Assembly (NCBI GenBank): GCA_963776505.1 | Contig: CAVZNH010000077.1 | Span: 114,202 to 178,201 of the forward strand | DNA: 64,000 nt | Source of the DNA: JAMXLO01 sp963776505 | Lineage (GTDB): Bacteria > Pseudomonadota > Alphaproteobacteria > Acetobacterales > Acetobacteraceae | Direction of reading: 5' to 3' | Shown here: positions 33,507 to 41,950 of the stretch, piece by piece | Layout of the letters: each line of letters opens with the position of its first letter | Position numbering within the stretch: the stretch's first letter is position 1 | Notes under the pieces: generated by a model | Told to the model about the DNA's origin: nothing | The model's database searches: none | What the model saw: only the letters and a program-made list of their open reading frames with translations | Position numbers and translations under genes: made by a program

Positions 33507-34760
33507 TCATTGACCGAATGACACCGCTGGTTTGCCCTTCCAGTAAGGCAACGTGTCTCCACTCACGACATAAACGCCACCTGAGATCAGAACGATTGCC
33601 AACCAATCAATCGTCATGGGCCATTCCCCGAGAACCGGAATTGCCATGAGGCCGGTCACAACGGGCGTAAGCGCGACGAACGCGGCACCCCCTGTCGCGC
33701 CAAGAAGGCTGACCATGCGGCCATAGAGCAGCAGGGCGACGATCGCCGTGAGGACGCCCTGCACAACCGCCTGCAATCCGATATCAAACAGAGGCGCCTT
33801 GAAGACGCTGATCCCAGCGAACCATATGTAGAAGGGCAGGTAGAGTACCAACGATCCGACCGCCGCGATGGCAGCCGCATGTAGCCCATCAAGCCGGGCG
33901 TGCCGCATCACGACGGTATAGCCAGCCCATGCGAGGCCCGCGAGGAGAAACAAGGCGTGGCCGATATTTTGCGCTGTTCCAATGGTGCCGCCTCTTCCCC
34001 AAACGATACCCACTGCGCCGAGCACGATAAGGACGAAGCCGATCCTCTTCCGAATGTGAAATGGCTCCTTCAGGACCATTGCGGCCAGAATCGCGACCAT
34101 CAATGGCATCACGCCGGGAAACAACGCACCTGCGTGAGCGGCAGGCGCAAACAACAAGCCCATGTTCACGAGCAGCACCATCGGCGCCCCACACCCGGCA
34201 ATGATGATGGCCACTCCCGTCCAGCCAAGGCGGTCGAGCGCCGGACCCTTCTTCGCCAAATACGGCAACAGGAGAAGACCAGCCACGGTGAAACGTATGG
34301 CGGCAACAGCGGTGCCTACGCGCCGCCCCCGGCTCAGGACCATTCCTTCCGCCCTGATCTCCCCTGTCTCGGTTGTAATTGGTCGAACAAGGGAAATCTT
34401 AAATTCCAGCGTTGTCTGACCGATGCCTTTGTCGAGGGTCGATTGGATGGCAAGTCCCATGCAGCTATCGAGCAAGGTCGCGGAGAAGCCGCCGTGTATC
34501 GTGCCAGCCGGGTTGAGTAGGGTATCATCTGGCTCTGCGACAATGACGACACGTCCGTTCGCCACTTCGATCACGTCGTAACCAAGGGTCCGCGCGATCG
34601 TGTTCAGGGGCAGGGTCCTGTTCGCCAGACCTTGAACAAACTCGAGGCCGCTCATCTCTTTCTGCCTGGCCGCGCTGACGGTGCCATAAACTCGATCTGC
34701 TATAGGGGTCACCGATGCCTTCTCCCGTGGTGTCAGGATTGGGCTAGGGGTTGCCGCCAC
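33507..34760 (-). CDS. Chimeric gene: PaaI-type hotdog thioesterase N-terminus fused to an EamA/DMT transporter lacking its first helix
   Basis: One uninterrupted 417-residue frame. Residues about 35-150 are a PaaI-like acyl-CoA thioesterase (LLNPAGTIHGGFSATLLDSCMGLA, the HGG-Asp/Glu region, then VRPITTETGEIRAEGMVLSRGRRVGTA). The last strands of the hotdog fold are missing: at about residue 151 the sequence switches to AAIRFTVAGLLLLPYLAKKG, the end of the second helix of an EamA (DMT) exporter, which then continues with eight or nine helices and both EamA repeats to its normal C-terminus (WLAIVLISGGVYVVSGDTL). The join lies near 34310. The likely origin is a deletion between two neighbouring genes; whether the product is made or functional is unknown. 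Confidence 0.75.
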   Translation of the reverse strand: MAATPSPILTPREKASVTPIADRVYGTVSAARQKEMSGLEFVQGLANRTLPLNTIARTLGYDVIEVANGRVVIVAEPDDTLLNPAGTIHGGFSATLLDSCMGLAIQSTLDKGIGQTTLEFKISLVRPITTETGEIRAEGMVLSRGRRVGTAVAAIRFTVAGLLLLPYLAKKGPALDRLGWTGVAIIIAGCGAPMVLLVNMGLLFAPAAHAGALFPGVMPLMVAILAAMVLKEPFHIRKRIGFVLIVLGAVGIVWGRGGTIGTAQNIGHALFLLAGLAWAGYTVVMRHARLDGLHAAAIAAVGSLVLYLPFYIWFAGISVFKAPLFDIGLQAVVQGVLTAIVALLLYGRMVSLLGATGGAAFVALTPVVTGLMAIPVLGEWPMTIDWLAIVLISGGVYVVSGDTLPYWKGKPAVSFGQ

Positions 34761-34898
34761 TTATGGCCATCCGAATCTTGCCACATAACGTCCTTCATGT
34801 TGCGCCGATATTCGTCGCAACAGATCCTCCCCTTGTTGTTGCGATCCAGGCCTGAGCGGTTCGAATACAGACGAAGCGGCGTGGTAATCCGACCCTGA

Positions 34899-36458
34899 TC
34901 ACTCGCCCCCATCATCCTCGAACGGGCAGTTTCGGCGCACCTGCGCTGGGCTCGCCGTCAGGTCCGTGGCGCCAACGTCGAGCAGCAGTCGCTGATAGCA
35001 TGGGTGCTGGCTAAGCAGCTGTCGGCCGGCGGACAGCACGTCGCGCAATTCCCCCGAGGAGAGCGTCCAGCTTGTTCCCACATTCTTCACCGCGGTCTGC
35101 AGGGCGGCTTGGTCGGGAAGGAACTGATCGAAGTCGATAGCGATCCCGTAAACCCGCATGCCGGCGAACAGCGGCTTCCCAGGGGCCAAAGAACCCGTCG
35201 CGCCAGCGCTCTTGAGGGTGCTCACCAGCTCCTGCATGGTGGCATTGGCGTACGCGGTCGTCGCGTCTATCGGCGTACCGATTACCGTGTTCACCACTTT
35301 GAGCAAACCCGGCACTGCCTCGTTTCGCCCTACGTCGCTGTCCGTGTCCGAGCGCGCGTTCACCGAGATCACCACAATTCGCTTCACCTGCCCGAGATTG
35401 ATCGCCCGCAGTAGCTCGGTCGGGCTGTGGGTGGAGATTAGCGCCTCGGAGAGGGAGTAAATCCCCTGGTTGTCAGCCAGGCCACCATCGAGCAGATGCA
35501 GGTAGTGCTCATTGCGGTAGGGCGGCGGGTCGCGGCCGTTGCGCAACGCATTCGCATAGCGGGCCCTCTTATATTCCTCGAGGTCGATGTATCGCGCAGC
35601 CTGCTTGGTCAAGTCGGCGCCTATCCAACCGGCCGGCGGAAGCGCGCCCGGACAGGTCTCATAGCTGTAACTGTAATTGCGTAGGCTCATCGGCGACAGC
35701 GCGACAGGAAAGGCAGCAGAGGCAGCAACGCCAACCGAGATCGGCAATGCGCCAAGGTCGGAGCAGATGTCGTCGAAGCGCGGTGGTGTGAAGGCAAATA
35801 CTTCACCGGATTCCATGTCGGTCGCGTTCAGTATCACGAACGGCGAACCCGGTTGGCGCAGCGCGGCGAAGGTCGCGCCATGAAACAGTTGACGATCCAG
35901 CAGATCGCGCAACACGTCGATCCGCGTGTAGCGGCCGAACGCCAGCCGCCCCAACGTCACTGGATCTGCAGCCTGCCATTCCAGCGTCGCCATGTTGTCC
36001 TGCGCCAGGAAAGCCTTGTTCAGCTCATCCATGCGCGTGGGCCCGACGAGGCCAAACCAGGCAGCCACTACACTGCCGCCCGAGACGGAGGAAATCACCT
36101 TGATTCGGTCCACCAACCGAACCGTGCCGTTCGCGGAGGGATAGGTGGATAGGGCAAGCTGGTCGAGCACGCCGAGCCCCAGGGCCGCAGCGCGCGAGCC
36201 TCCGCCCGAGAATGCGACCAGAATCAGCGGTGCTGACGGATCAGCGTCAACCGGACTGGGAGGCTGCGCGTTTGCCGCCCCTTGCGCGAGGGGTCGATTG
36301 GGAAAGTCTGGCAACGTCTGGCAGGCTGCCAACGCCAGCATCCCGGTCAGCAGCCACGCTGCCGGCAGCCGCAGGTGTAAAGGCGACAACCATCGGGCGC
36401 ATGATCGAAGTTCCCGCGACCACCACGTCCTGGCTTGTCGGTGCATACCCGGCCCCAT
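34899..36458 (-). CDS. Patatin-like phospholipase, lipoprotein
   Basis: Up to 519 residues. A lipoprotein signal ends AWLLTGMLALAAC/QTLPDF (lipobox LAAC, Cys46), so the mature protein is membrane-anchored. Patatin domain: VAFSGGGSRAAALGLGVLDQL (oxyanion loop), ISSVSGGSVVAAW with the nucleophile Ser in S-V-S-G-G (a shift from the usual GxSxG), and the Asp of the dyad in HLLDGGLADNQGIYSL. A long insert and a C-terminal region of about 120 residues follow. The start is uncertain: 36458 or 36446, both inside the upstream PEGA-like gene. Substrate probably phospholipid or lipid ester. Confidence 0.85.
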   Translation of the reverse strand: MGPGMHRQARTWWSRELRSCARWLSPLHLRLPAAWLLTGMLALAACQTLPDFPNRPLAQGAANAQPPSPVDADPSAPLILVAFSGGGSRAAALGLGVLDQLALSTYPSANGTVRLVDRIKVISSVSGGSVVAAWFGLVGPTRMDELNKAFLAQDNMATLEWQAADPVTLGRLAFGRYTRIDVLRDLLDRQLFHGATFAALRQPGSPFVILNATDMESGEVFAFTPPRFDDICSDLGALPISVGVAASAAFPVALSPMSLRNYSYSYETCPGALPPAGWIGADLTKQAARYIDLEEYKRARYANALRNGRDPPPYRNEHYLHLLDGGLADNQGIYSLSEALISTHSPTELLRAINLGQVKRIVVISVNARSDTDSDVGRNEAVPGLLKVVNTVIGTPIDATTAYANATMQELVSTLKSAGATGSLAPGKPLFAGMRVYGIAIDFDQFLPDQAALQTAVKNVGTSWTLSSGELRDVLSAGRQLLSQHPCYQRLLLDVGATDLTASPAQVRRNCPFEDDGGE

Positions 36459-36582
36459 TCAAGGAGATGATGTATTCGTTTGCGCTGATAAGGATCGTGT
36501 GGTTGGTCACGCCTACCCGATCGCCGTCGACCAGCACGTCACGATCTTCGGGAAAGGTCACGAGCAGATATTCGACCGACAT
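36247..36582 (-). CDS. Small PEGA-like protein
   Basis: A 111-residue protein starting at 36582 after GGGAGGAATTAGCG. Residues about 1-70 (YLLVTFPEDRDVLVDGDRVG, NHTILISANEYIISLNG, FAPTSQDVVVAG-like) have the PEGA-domain pattern: a Val-Asp-Gly loop followed by an up-and-down beta motif ending in a Gly-rich turn. The C-terminal 40 residues are Arg/Ala-rich and overlap the beginning of the patatin gene in another frame by up to 212 bases, so translation of the two is likely coupled or the patatin start lies further in. No signal peptide is visible. Function unknown. Confidence 0.65.
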   Translation of the reverse strand: MSVEYLLVTFPEDRDVLVDGDRVGVTNHTILISANEYIISLNGAGYAPTSQDVVVAGTSIMRPMVVAFTPAAAGSVAADRDAGVGSLPDVARLSQSTPRARGGKRAASQSG

Positions 36583-36626
36583 CGCTAATTCCTCCCGTCG
36601 ATGACGAGCCCTCGTTGTTTGCGATT

Positions 36627-36777
36627 TCATCGCTCGACCGTTGTCTGTGCATAGGCCTGTAGAGTTTGTATCTGCAACGGCATTTCCGCAATGGAAGCCC
36701 CGAAACTGGCGACGGCGGAAGGAAGCCCGCTGCCCGCGACCAACAGCGCCGGATCGCCGGCGGCCGGCCGGTCGTGC
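36627..36777 (-). pseudogene. Truncated 3' end of an unidentified minus-strand gene
   Basis: A minus-strand frame ends at 36627 with protein-like sequence: DPALLVAGSGLPSAVASFGA and SIAEMPLQIQTLQAYAQTTV. Codon use is normal but its upstream continuation is lost at about 36778, where a copy of the tetR 3' end begins. It stops 45 bases before the PEGA-like gene, so it may once have been the first gene of that operon. I do not recognise the family. Confidence 0.3.
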
Positions 36778-37016
36778 CGCCACGCGCGGCACGCTCGCCG
36801 GATTGTTGGCGAACGCCCAATCGACCAGGCTAATTGGAAGGGAGAGCCAGCGGAGATGGCGAGACAATTCTTGGGTCTCCTCTGGGAGAGCCTGATGGTC
36901 CGTCTGCTGCTGGGGGTCGCCGCGACGCCCGCACCGGCCAGGCCGCCCGACGGGCGACCAGGGCGACAGCGGCATTTATGCGGCTGCATCCGGATCCCGC
37001 CACGGACCTTCCATAA
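36778..37016 (+). pseudogene. Degenerate duplicate of the 3' end of the tetR gene at 30796
   Basis: The plus strand from CCACGCGCGGCACGCTCGCC to CGGACCTTCCATAAA matches 31205-31443 almost base for base, with roughly twenty differences and one missing base near 36943, including the original stop codon. It keeps the last ~80 codons of the regulator without the DNA-binding part, so it cannot be functional. It lies between the truncated gene at 36627 and an IS1182 remnant, marking an old rearrangement. Confidence 0.85.
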
Positions 37017-37123
37017 AGTGGATATGCGGCAGCGACAGCGCCGGCCAGTATGCGCTCCTGGGGCGATATGGACCCGCTCACATCGCGGCACTCGCCGCCC
37101 TGGCGGCGCGCGACCGTGGGCGG

Positions 37124-37522
37124 GCTGACGCTCGCGACCGAACAGATCCAGCTGCTTGCACAGCAGCACGAACTGACGGAACACTGGGCGGAAGGCCTTG
37201 CGGTTATCGCGGCGGAAATCAGCGATGGCCTTGAAGTCGGGCTTCAGGTGACGCAGCAGCCAGATGACCTCGATATTGCGGTCGGTCTCGGCTTCCAGGC
37301 GGCGGCTTGAGCGGTTGCGGTTCAGATAGCCGTAAATGTAGAGCTTCAGCAGATCGGCGGGACGGTAACCAGGACGGCCGGTCTCCTCGGGCTCGACACG
37401 CGCGAACCCTGCCGCGGGCAGGCCAGCCCCTCGACGAAGGCTTCGATAAAGCGCACCGGGTTCTCGGGGCCGACGTAGTCGTCCAGGGATTCCGGGAGAA
37501 GTAAGAGCCCGGGAACGGTCAT
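37124..37522 (-). mobile_element. IS1182-family transposase remnant (N-terminal part)
   Basis: Starting at 37522 (MTVPGLLLLPESLDDYVGPE) the minus strand encodes the N-terminal third of an IS1182-type transposase: NPVRFIEAFVEGL, a frame change near 37425, then AAGFARVEPEETGRPGYRPA, DLLKLYIYGYLNR, SSRRLEAETDRNIEVIWLLR, HLKPDFKAIADFRRDNRKAF and LLCKQLDLFGRE. The catalytic domain is gone after about 37124. No terminal inverted repeats could be recognised. A dead fragment, probably involved in the rearrangement that left the tetR fragment beside it. Confidence 0.82.
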
Positions 37523-37775
37523 GGCCGGCGATATGTGGCATATCTTGATTTTAACGCAGCACGCGCCGCGCCGGAATCCGTTGCGAGAGAGTTTTCACAC
37601 GGTCTGCTTGAGATTTGCACCGAAGGTCGGCTATGGGTGGGAAGCCGTCATTCGCTGGAGGCGGCCGTAAGGTCGATTCAGATTCGGTCGCCACAGTCGT
37701 TGCTCGTCAGGTTGATGGGCTTCCTCTCCTACAACACTGCGTCAACGTCAGCCCCGCACGGACTGCCATCGAGGA

Positions 37776-38663
37776 CTATTGCTTGGCCAGGAATTGCATT
37801 ACAGCTGCGTTGAAATCCTTGGGGTTGACCATCTCAAGAGGGTGTGCCGCGCGGGGGATTAAAACTCGCTCGACATGCGGCATGCAACGCACGAGCTCAT
37901 TGTCGATTAGACGGCGGACCTTCAGGGTCAGTTCGCCCTCGACCACAAGCGTCGGCGTGCCTATCTTACTGGCATCGTCGCAGGTGAACGTAGGCGGCGG
38001 CGGACTTGCGAACGAGGCTTTCAGCGTCGTGCTGTTCTGCAACATGCCGGTCTGAAAAGCGACGGGAAGGCCTTTGAATCCGCCTCCCGCTTCATTGATC
38101 AAATCCATGAATGAAATGACGGCCTCGTCAAGTTCACCCTTTTGCGTATGCTCCCGCACGACGCTGGCAACCTTAAAGACCACAGCCAAAGGTGGTTTTG
38201 CCTCTTCAACGTTAGCGACCCACGAGGCGTCACCGGGTTCTGCAAGCACCAAGCTGCGAATGAGTGCAGGATGGTCCTTGGCGACCATCACGGCCATAGT
38301 TCCGCCGTAGGAATGGCCGACGAGGTGGACCGGACCAAGGTTGAGCGCGTGAAGCAGGGCCACAAGATCAGCAATGTGACCCTGGTAGCTATAAGGGCCG
38401 CCTGTCCAGGTATCCGGGTAGTGATTTCGCAGGCTGTAGGCGACAACGTGATAGCGGGCAGCAAAATCGTCCATCTCCCCGCTCCACGTGCGGTAATCGC
38501 CGAGCGACCCGTGAACGAGGACGACGGGGACACCCTGACCTTGCTCAACGTAGGTGAATGCGGTGCCGTTCACGTCAATCTGTTTGGTGTCGGCCGCGCC
38601 CGTGCGGAAGCAAAGTACGGTGCTCAGAACCAAAATAATGGGCAAGATGCTCTTGAGACCCAT
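37776..38663 (-). CDS. Secreted alpha/beta hydrolase
   Basis: About 295 residues, start at 38663 (MGLKSILPIILVLSTVLCFRTGAA/DTKQ), preceded by GGAGGTGACC. The signal peptide is clear. Hydrolase core: VVLVHGSLGDYRTWSGEMDDFA, nucleophile elbow VHLVGHSYGGTMAVMVAKDHP (Ser), acid in TLVVEGELTLKVRR and His in IPRAAHPLEMVNP. Capped esterase/lipase type; similar proteins are annotated as periplasmic hydrolases of unknown substrate. The 234 bases upstream toward the IS1182 remnant hold no gene. Confidence 0.87.
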   Translation of the reverse strand: MGLKSILPIILVLSTVLCFRTGAADTKQIDVNGTAFTYVEQGQGVPVVLVHGSLGDYRTWSGEMDDFAARYHVVAYSLRNHYPDTWTGGPYSYQGHIADLVALLHALNLGPVHLVGHSYGGTMAVMVAKDHPALIRSLVLAEPGDASWVANVEEAKPPLAVVFKVASVVREHTQKGELDEAVISFMDLINEAGGGFKGLPVAFQTGMLQNSTTLKASFASPPPPTFTCDDASKIGTPTLVVEGELTLKVRRLIDNELVRCMPHVERVLIPRAAHPLEMVNPKDFNAAVMQFLAKQ

Positions 38664-38701
38664 GGTCACCTCCATCGGTTACGGCCGAACCCCGGTGCCG
38701 G

Positions 38702-39931
38702 TCAGACATGCACGAGCGGACAGCCTCCGTCGCTCAGGGGCCGGAACGCCTGCTCGGCGGGCGTTGTCGCCACGAGATTGTACAAGTCCCAATCGTGCCG
38801 GCTCTCGGCCGGTGACTTCACCTCGAATAGATAGGCGGGGTGAAGTGCCCGTCCATCTTCCCGGATTGTCCCTGGCCCAAAGCAATCGTCGTCCGTCGGC
38901 ATGGTCTTCATGCGTGCAACCACAGTACCTCCATCAGCCTTCGCTGCCCCGACGCCCATGTCGGCGACTGCCTTGAGGTAATGCAGGATGGCGGCGTAAT
39001 CGCCAGCCTGGATCATGCTGGGCCAGTTGCCGGGGGTTTTTGGCCGAATGCGGTCCGTGAACGCCCGCGTCCGATCGTTCAGGTCCCAGTAGAAGGTTTC
39101 TGTCAGATACAGCCCCTGGGCTATGGGCAGTCCGACCGCACGTACGATCTGCGTGAACATCAGCAAACCGGCGACCCGCATTTTCCGGTGCAGCCTGAAC
39201 TCATTTGCTTGTTTGAGGCTGTTCACGAGATCGCTGCCGCCATTGCACAATCCGAGTACTTGCGCCCCCGATCCCTGGGCCTGCGCAAGCAGGCCGGAAA
39301 AATCGGTGGTGTCTGGGAATGGGTACATAACGCTGCCCAGCACTGCACCACCACCTGCGACGACAGCTTGTGCCGTGTCCCCCGCCAGCGAATGGCCGAA
39401 AGCATAGTCGGGGGCAATGAGGAACCAGGTCTTCCCGCCAGCCTGCAAGGTTTTGATGCCAGTCGAATGGGCCAGCATCCAAGTATCATAAGTCCAATGC
39501 ACGGTATTCGGGCTGCACTGCTTGCCGGTCACCGCCGATACCGCGGCCCCGGTTACAAGGGCCACTTTGTTCTTTTCCCGCGCGACGTTGGACACGGCGA
39601 GGGCGACCGCCGAGTTCGTCAGGTCGACGATCGCATCGACACCGTCCTGGTCGAACCATTGCCGTGCGATGGCGGCGCCGACATCCGGCTTTTCCTGGAA
39701 ATCCGCCGTCAGCACCTCGACGTCAATGCCCTTACTCGCCGTGAACTCCTGAACCGCCTGCCGCACGCATGCAATGCCGGTCGGGCCGGAAATATCTCGA
39801 TACGTGCCGGACAGATCGGTCAGCACACCGATGCGGATGGATTTCATGCTTTTGCCCGATTGCGCCCGGAGCGGCTTTGCAATCAATGCCGCGATTGCTC
39901 CCCCGACGATCTTTCGCCGTGTCGCGTTCAT
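38702..39931 (-). CDS. Branched-chain amino-acid-type ABC substrate-binding protein (LivK-like)
   Basis: A 409-residue periplasmic binding protein of the Leu/Ile/Val type (Peripla_BP_6). The N-terminus MNATRRKIVGGAIAALIAKPLRA/Q is a Tat-like leader (TRRKI). Landmarks: RIGVLTDLSGTYRDISGPTGIACVRQAVQEF, VTGAAVSAVTGKQCSPNTVHWTYD, WFLIAPDYAFGHSLAGD and the Cys pair. No permease or ATPase genes are nearby, so it must work with a transporter elsewhere. Members of this orphan type often bind aromatic or organic acids. It lies 38 bases upstream of the esterase gene on the same strand and the two may be cotranscribed. Confidence 0.9.
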   Translation of the reverse strand: MNATRRKIVGGAIAALIAKPLRAQSGKSMKSIRIGVLTDLSGTYRDISGPTGIACVRQAVQEFTASKGIDVEVLTADFQEKPDVGAAIARQWFDQDGVDAIVDLTNSAVALAVSNVAREKNKVALVTGAAVSAVTGKQCSPNTVHWTYDTWMLAHSTGIKTLQAGGKTWFLIAPDYAFGHSLAGDTAQAVVAGGGAVLGSVMYPFPDTTDFSGLLAQAQGSGAQVLGLCNGGSDLVNSLKQANEFRLHRKMRVAGLLMFTQIVRAVGLPIAQGLYLTETFYWDLNDRTRAFTDRIRPKTPGNWPSMIQAGDYAAILHYLKAVADMGVGAAKADGGTVVARMKTMPTDDDCFGPGTIREDGRALHPAYLFEVKSPAESRHDWDLYNLVATTPAEQAFRPLSDGGCPLVHV

Positions 39932-40058
39932 GGTGCTCTCCCTTCCTCACGCTACATTGCGGGGTGTGATCGAAGAGCGACGCTAGGGCGTTCGGAGGGG
40001 CGCCTCCAGTTCAGATTTTGGAGTTTTTCAGCGCGTTCGAATGGTCTTCGTTGAGCGC

Positions 40059-40745
40059 TCAGATTATGGGCCTTGGGTTGTCATCGGCGAACTTGCTGCG
40101 GGGAAACCATGTCGGGAGGGAGCTTACATTTTTCTTGGAACCGTGCACCTCGACCTTGCCGAGGCCGCGAGCGCGCGGGAATGAAAGATCGCCGATATAA
40201 ATCTGTGTGAGCGTCAGCAGATCGGCGTACAGGCTGACATCGACATCGCGACCCGGATCGTCCCAGCAGAGATCAACGGTGTCGTGCGTAATGATGAACC
40301 ACCAGGTGGGTAAACGTTTCGCGTCGGTGATCTCGATGTACAGCACGAGCCTGTCTTGCGGCACGTTGGCGAGTATGAAGTGGCGGTGCATTGTCCACAT
40401 CAGCCGTCCGGGATCGATCTCATCAGGCGTCAGCTTGCTGCGCACCCAGGTCTGTCCCCAATGGCCGATCGCATCGACAATTGGCCTGAGCTCTTCGCCC
40501 GCTGGGGTCAGGTGGTATTCCCAATGGCCGTGTCCATCGCTGGGCTTGCGCACGACCAGCCCCGCCTGTTCCAGCGTTTGCAGGCGGGTAGAGAGCAGCG
40601 TTGGGGACATCAGCGGCACGCCCCGCCGCAAGTCGCTGAAGCGGCGCGATCCGTACAGCAGGTCTCGCAGCACGAGGAGCGTCCAGCGCTCGGTCAGGAT
40701 CTCACCGGCTTTGGCGATTGGGCAGAACTGGCCGTAACCCTTCAT
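40059..40745 (-). CDS. HxlR family transcriptional regulator with C-terminal SCP2-like domain
   Basis: About 228 residues from the ATG at 40745 (MKGYGQFCPIAKAGEILTERWTLLVLRDLLYGSRRFSDL). The HxlR winged helix occupies about 1-100 (GVPLMSPTLLSTRLQTLEQAGLVVR, WEYHLTPAGEELRPIVDAIGHWG); the rest, with WTMHRHFILANVPQDRLVLYIEITD and DLCWDDPGRDVDVSLYADLLTLTQIYIGD, resembles the SCP2-type sterol/lipid-binding fold found in a subgroup. CPI-Cys in the first helix could be redox-sensitive. Divergent from or adjacent to the LivK-like gene at 38702, which it may regulate. Confidence 0.87.
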   Translation of the reverse strand: MKGYGQFCPIAKAGEILTERWTLLVLRDLLYGSRRFSDLRRGVPLMSPTLLSTRLQTLEQAGLVVRKPSDGHGHWEYHLTPAGEELRPIVDAIGHWGQTWVRSKLTPDEIDPGRLMWTMHRHFILANVPQDRLVLYIEITDAKRLPTWWFIITHDTVDLCWDDPGRDVDVSLYADLLTLTQIYIGDLSFPRARGLGKVEVHGSKKNVSSLPTWFPRSKFADDNPRPII

Positions 40746-41181
40746 GGGCGGCAGTATAATAAGTTGCGGCACCTACCCCCAGTCCAGTTTCTGGAGTTTG
40801 TGAGCCGGTCGAGGCGATAGCGCCAGGATGACGATGCGGCTCTGGGCGAGCCAGCCACCGATGCCCCGTTCGCGGCTGCAGGGCTTGACGGCCATTACAC
40901 CGCCAGATGGGCACTGGATGCCCGTTTCCAGCCTTTCTCCGGCAGTGACCTACGCGCAATCGCAAAACCTTTGCCTGCCGCGTGCGAAATTCGGCCCGCC
41001 GGCGATTACCCCGTCCCCGCTAATTTGGTTCCACCATCAGTCCGCATAGTTGTGCCTGTCTCCGTCGGATGGCACTCGGCCGCCAATTCTACCGCACAAG
41101 GCTAGTTAGTATTACAGACCAATTGACATCATCCATACTAACTACCACATCCACCCGTTTCCCCATCACGGGCGCCATCTC
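40746..41181. other. Gene-poor stretch
   Basis: About 430 bases between the HxlR gene and the hypothetical protein. Short open frames exist on both strands but none shows domain-like sequence or a plausible ribosome site. The part from 41090 to 41160 is AT-rich (TAGTTAGTATTACAG), and likely carries the promoter of the downstream gene. I see nothing else. Confidence 0.4.
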
Positions 41182-41889
41182 ATGCAACCCACACCTTCCA
41201 ACCCCTCCGGCTCCAACTACCGCGAGACCTTCGCCTACCTCTGCTCCATGCTCCCCAAGTCCCCCGACGACACGCCCGACGTCCGGGCCGTCCGCAACAT
41301 GGGCGCGATGGACGCCGTCGAGGCCCTCAATCCCGCCGACGCCTTCGAGGCTCGGCTGGCCGCGCGGATCGTCGCCATGGACGCCCACGCCGCCGACGCC
41401 CTTCGCAGTGCCAGCCTCGCCGTCAACGACCCCGCCGAGATGCACCGCTGCCGCGCCCAGGCCGCGTCCATGTCGCGCCAGTCGAACGCGGCGCTGCGCG
41501 CGCTGCTGCGCATGCAGGAGACGCGCGAGAAACAAATGGCGGAAACACACCCCGCCGCCATGGAGCGCGCCGGCTACTGGTTCCACGAAATTCCCACCCC
41601 GGCGCCCGAACCTGAACCCGCGCCCCCAGCCGCCGCCGCCCCGTTCGATCAGCTCACCGAGGCCGAGCGCTACGCCGTGCTTTACCCGGACCGTGCCGCG
41701 CGCATCCGTGCCGCGGGCGGCCTCCCGGCGACACCGGACTTCGGCCCGCCCGAGCCCGACCTGGTCGACGAAATCGTCCACGGCTCCAGCCCGGTCCTGC
41801 TGGCGCTGGACCGCCAGCGGCACAACGGCGCCGCGGAACCCCCACATGTCGCCGCTCCTGCGACCGCGTCTCACGCAGCAACACTTTGA
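41182..41889 (+). CDS. Conserved hypothetical protein, Ala/Pro-rich
   Basis: A 235-residue, acidic, Ala- and Pro-rich cytoplasmic protein. The N-terminal 110 residues are predicted helical (NMGAMDAVEALNPADAFEARLAARIVAMDAHAADALRSAS), followed by a Pro-rich linker PTPAPEPEPAPPAAAA and a C-terminal segment with LTEAERYAVLYPDRAARIRAAGGLP. I associate this layout with hypothetical proteins of the Acetobacteraceae, many near the end of a gene island. No enzyme motif is present. The start is well supported; the frame has strong codon periodicity. Confidence 0.7.
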   Translation: MQPTPSNPSGSNYRETFAYLCSMLPKSPDDTPDVRAVRNMGAMDAVEALNPADAFEARLAARIVAMDAHAADALRSASLAVNDPAEMHRCRAQAASMSRQSNAALRALLRMQETREKQMAETHPAAMERAGYWFHEIPTPAPEPEPAPPAAAAPFDQLTEAERYAVLYPDRAARIRAAGGLPATPDFGPPEPDLVDEIVHGSSPVLLALDRQRHNGAAEPPHVAAPATASHAATL

Positions 41890-41950
41890 GACAATGCTGA
41901 GAGCGCCCGGCACCATGACCGCAGCAAAACCCACCACCCAGCCGGCCGCC

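Noticed and set aside
40702..40965. 87-codon minus-strand open frame near hxlR
   Set aside because: Overlaps the beginning of hxlR in another frame and has no features.
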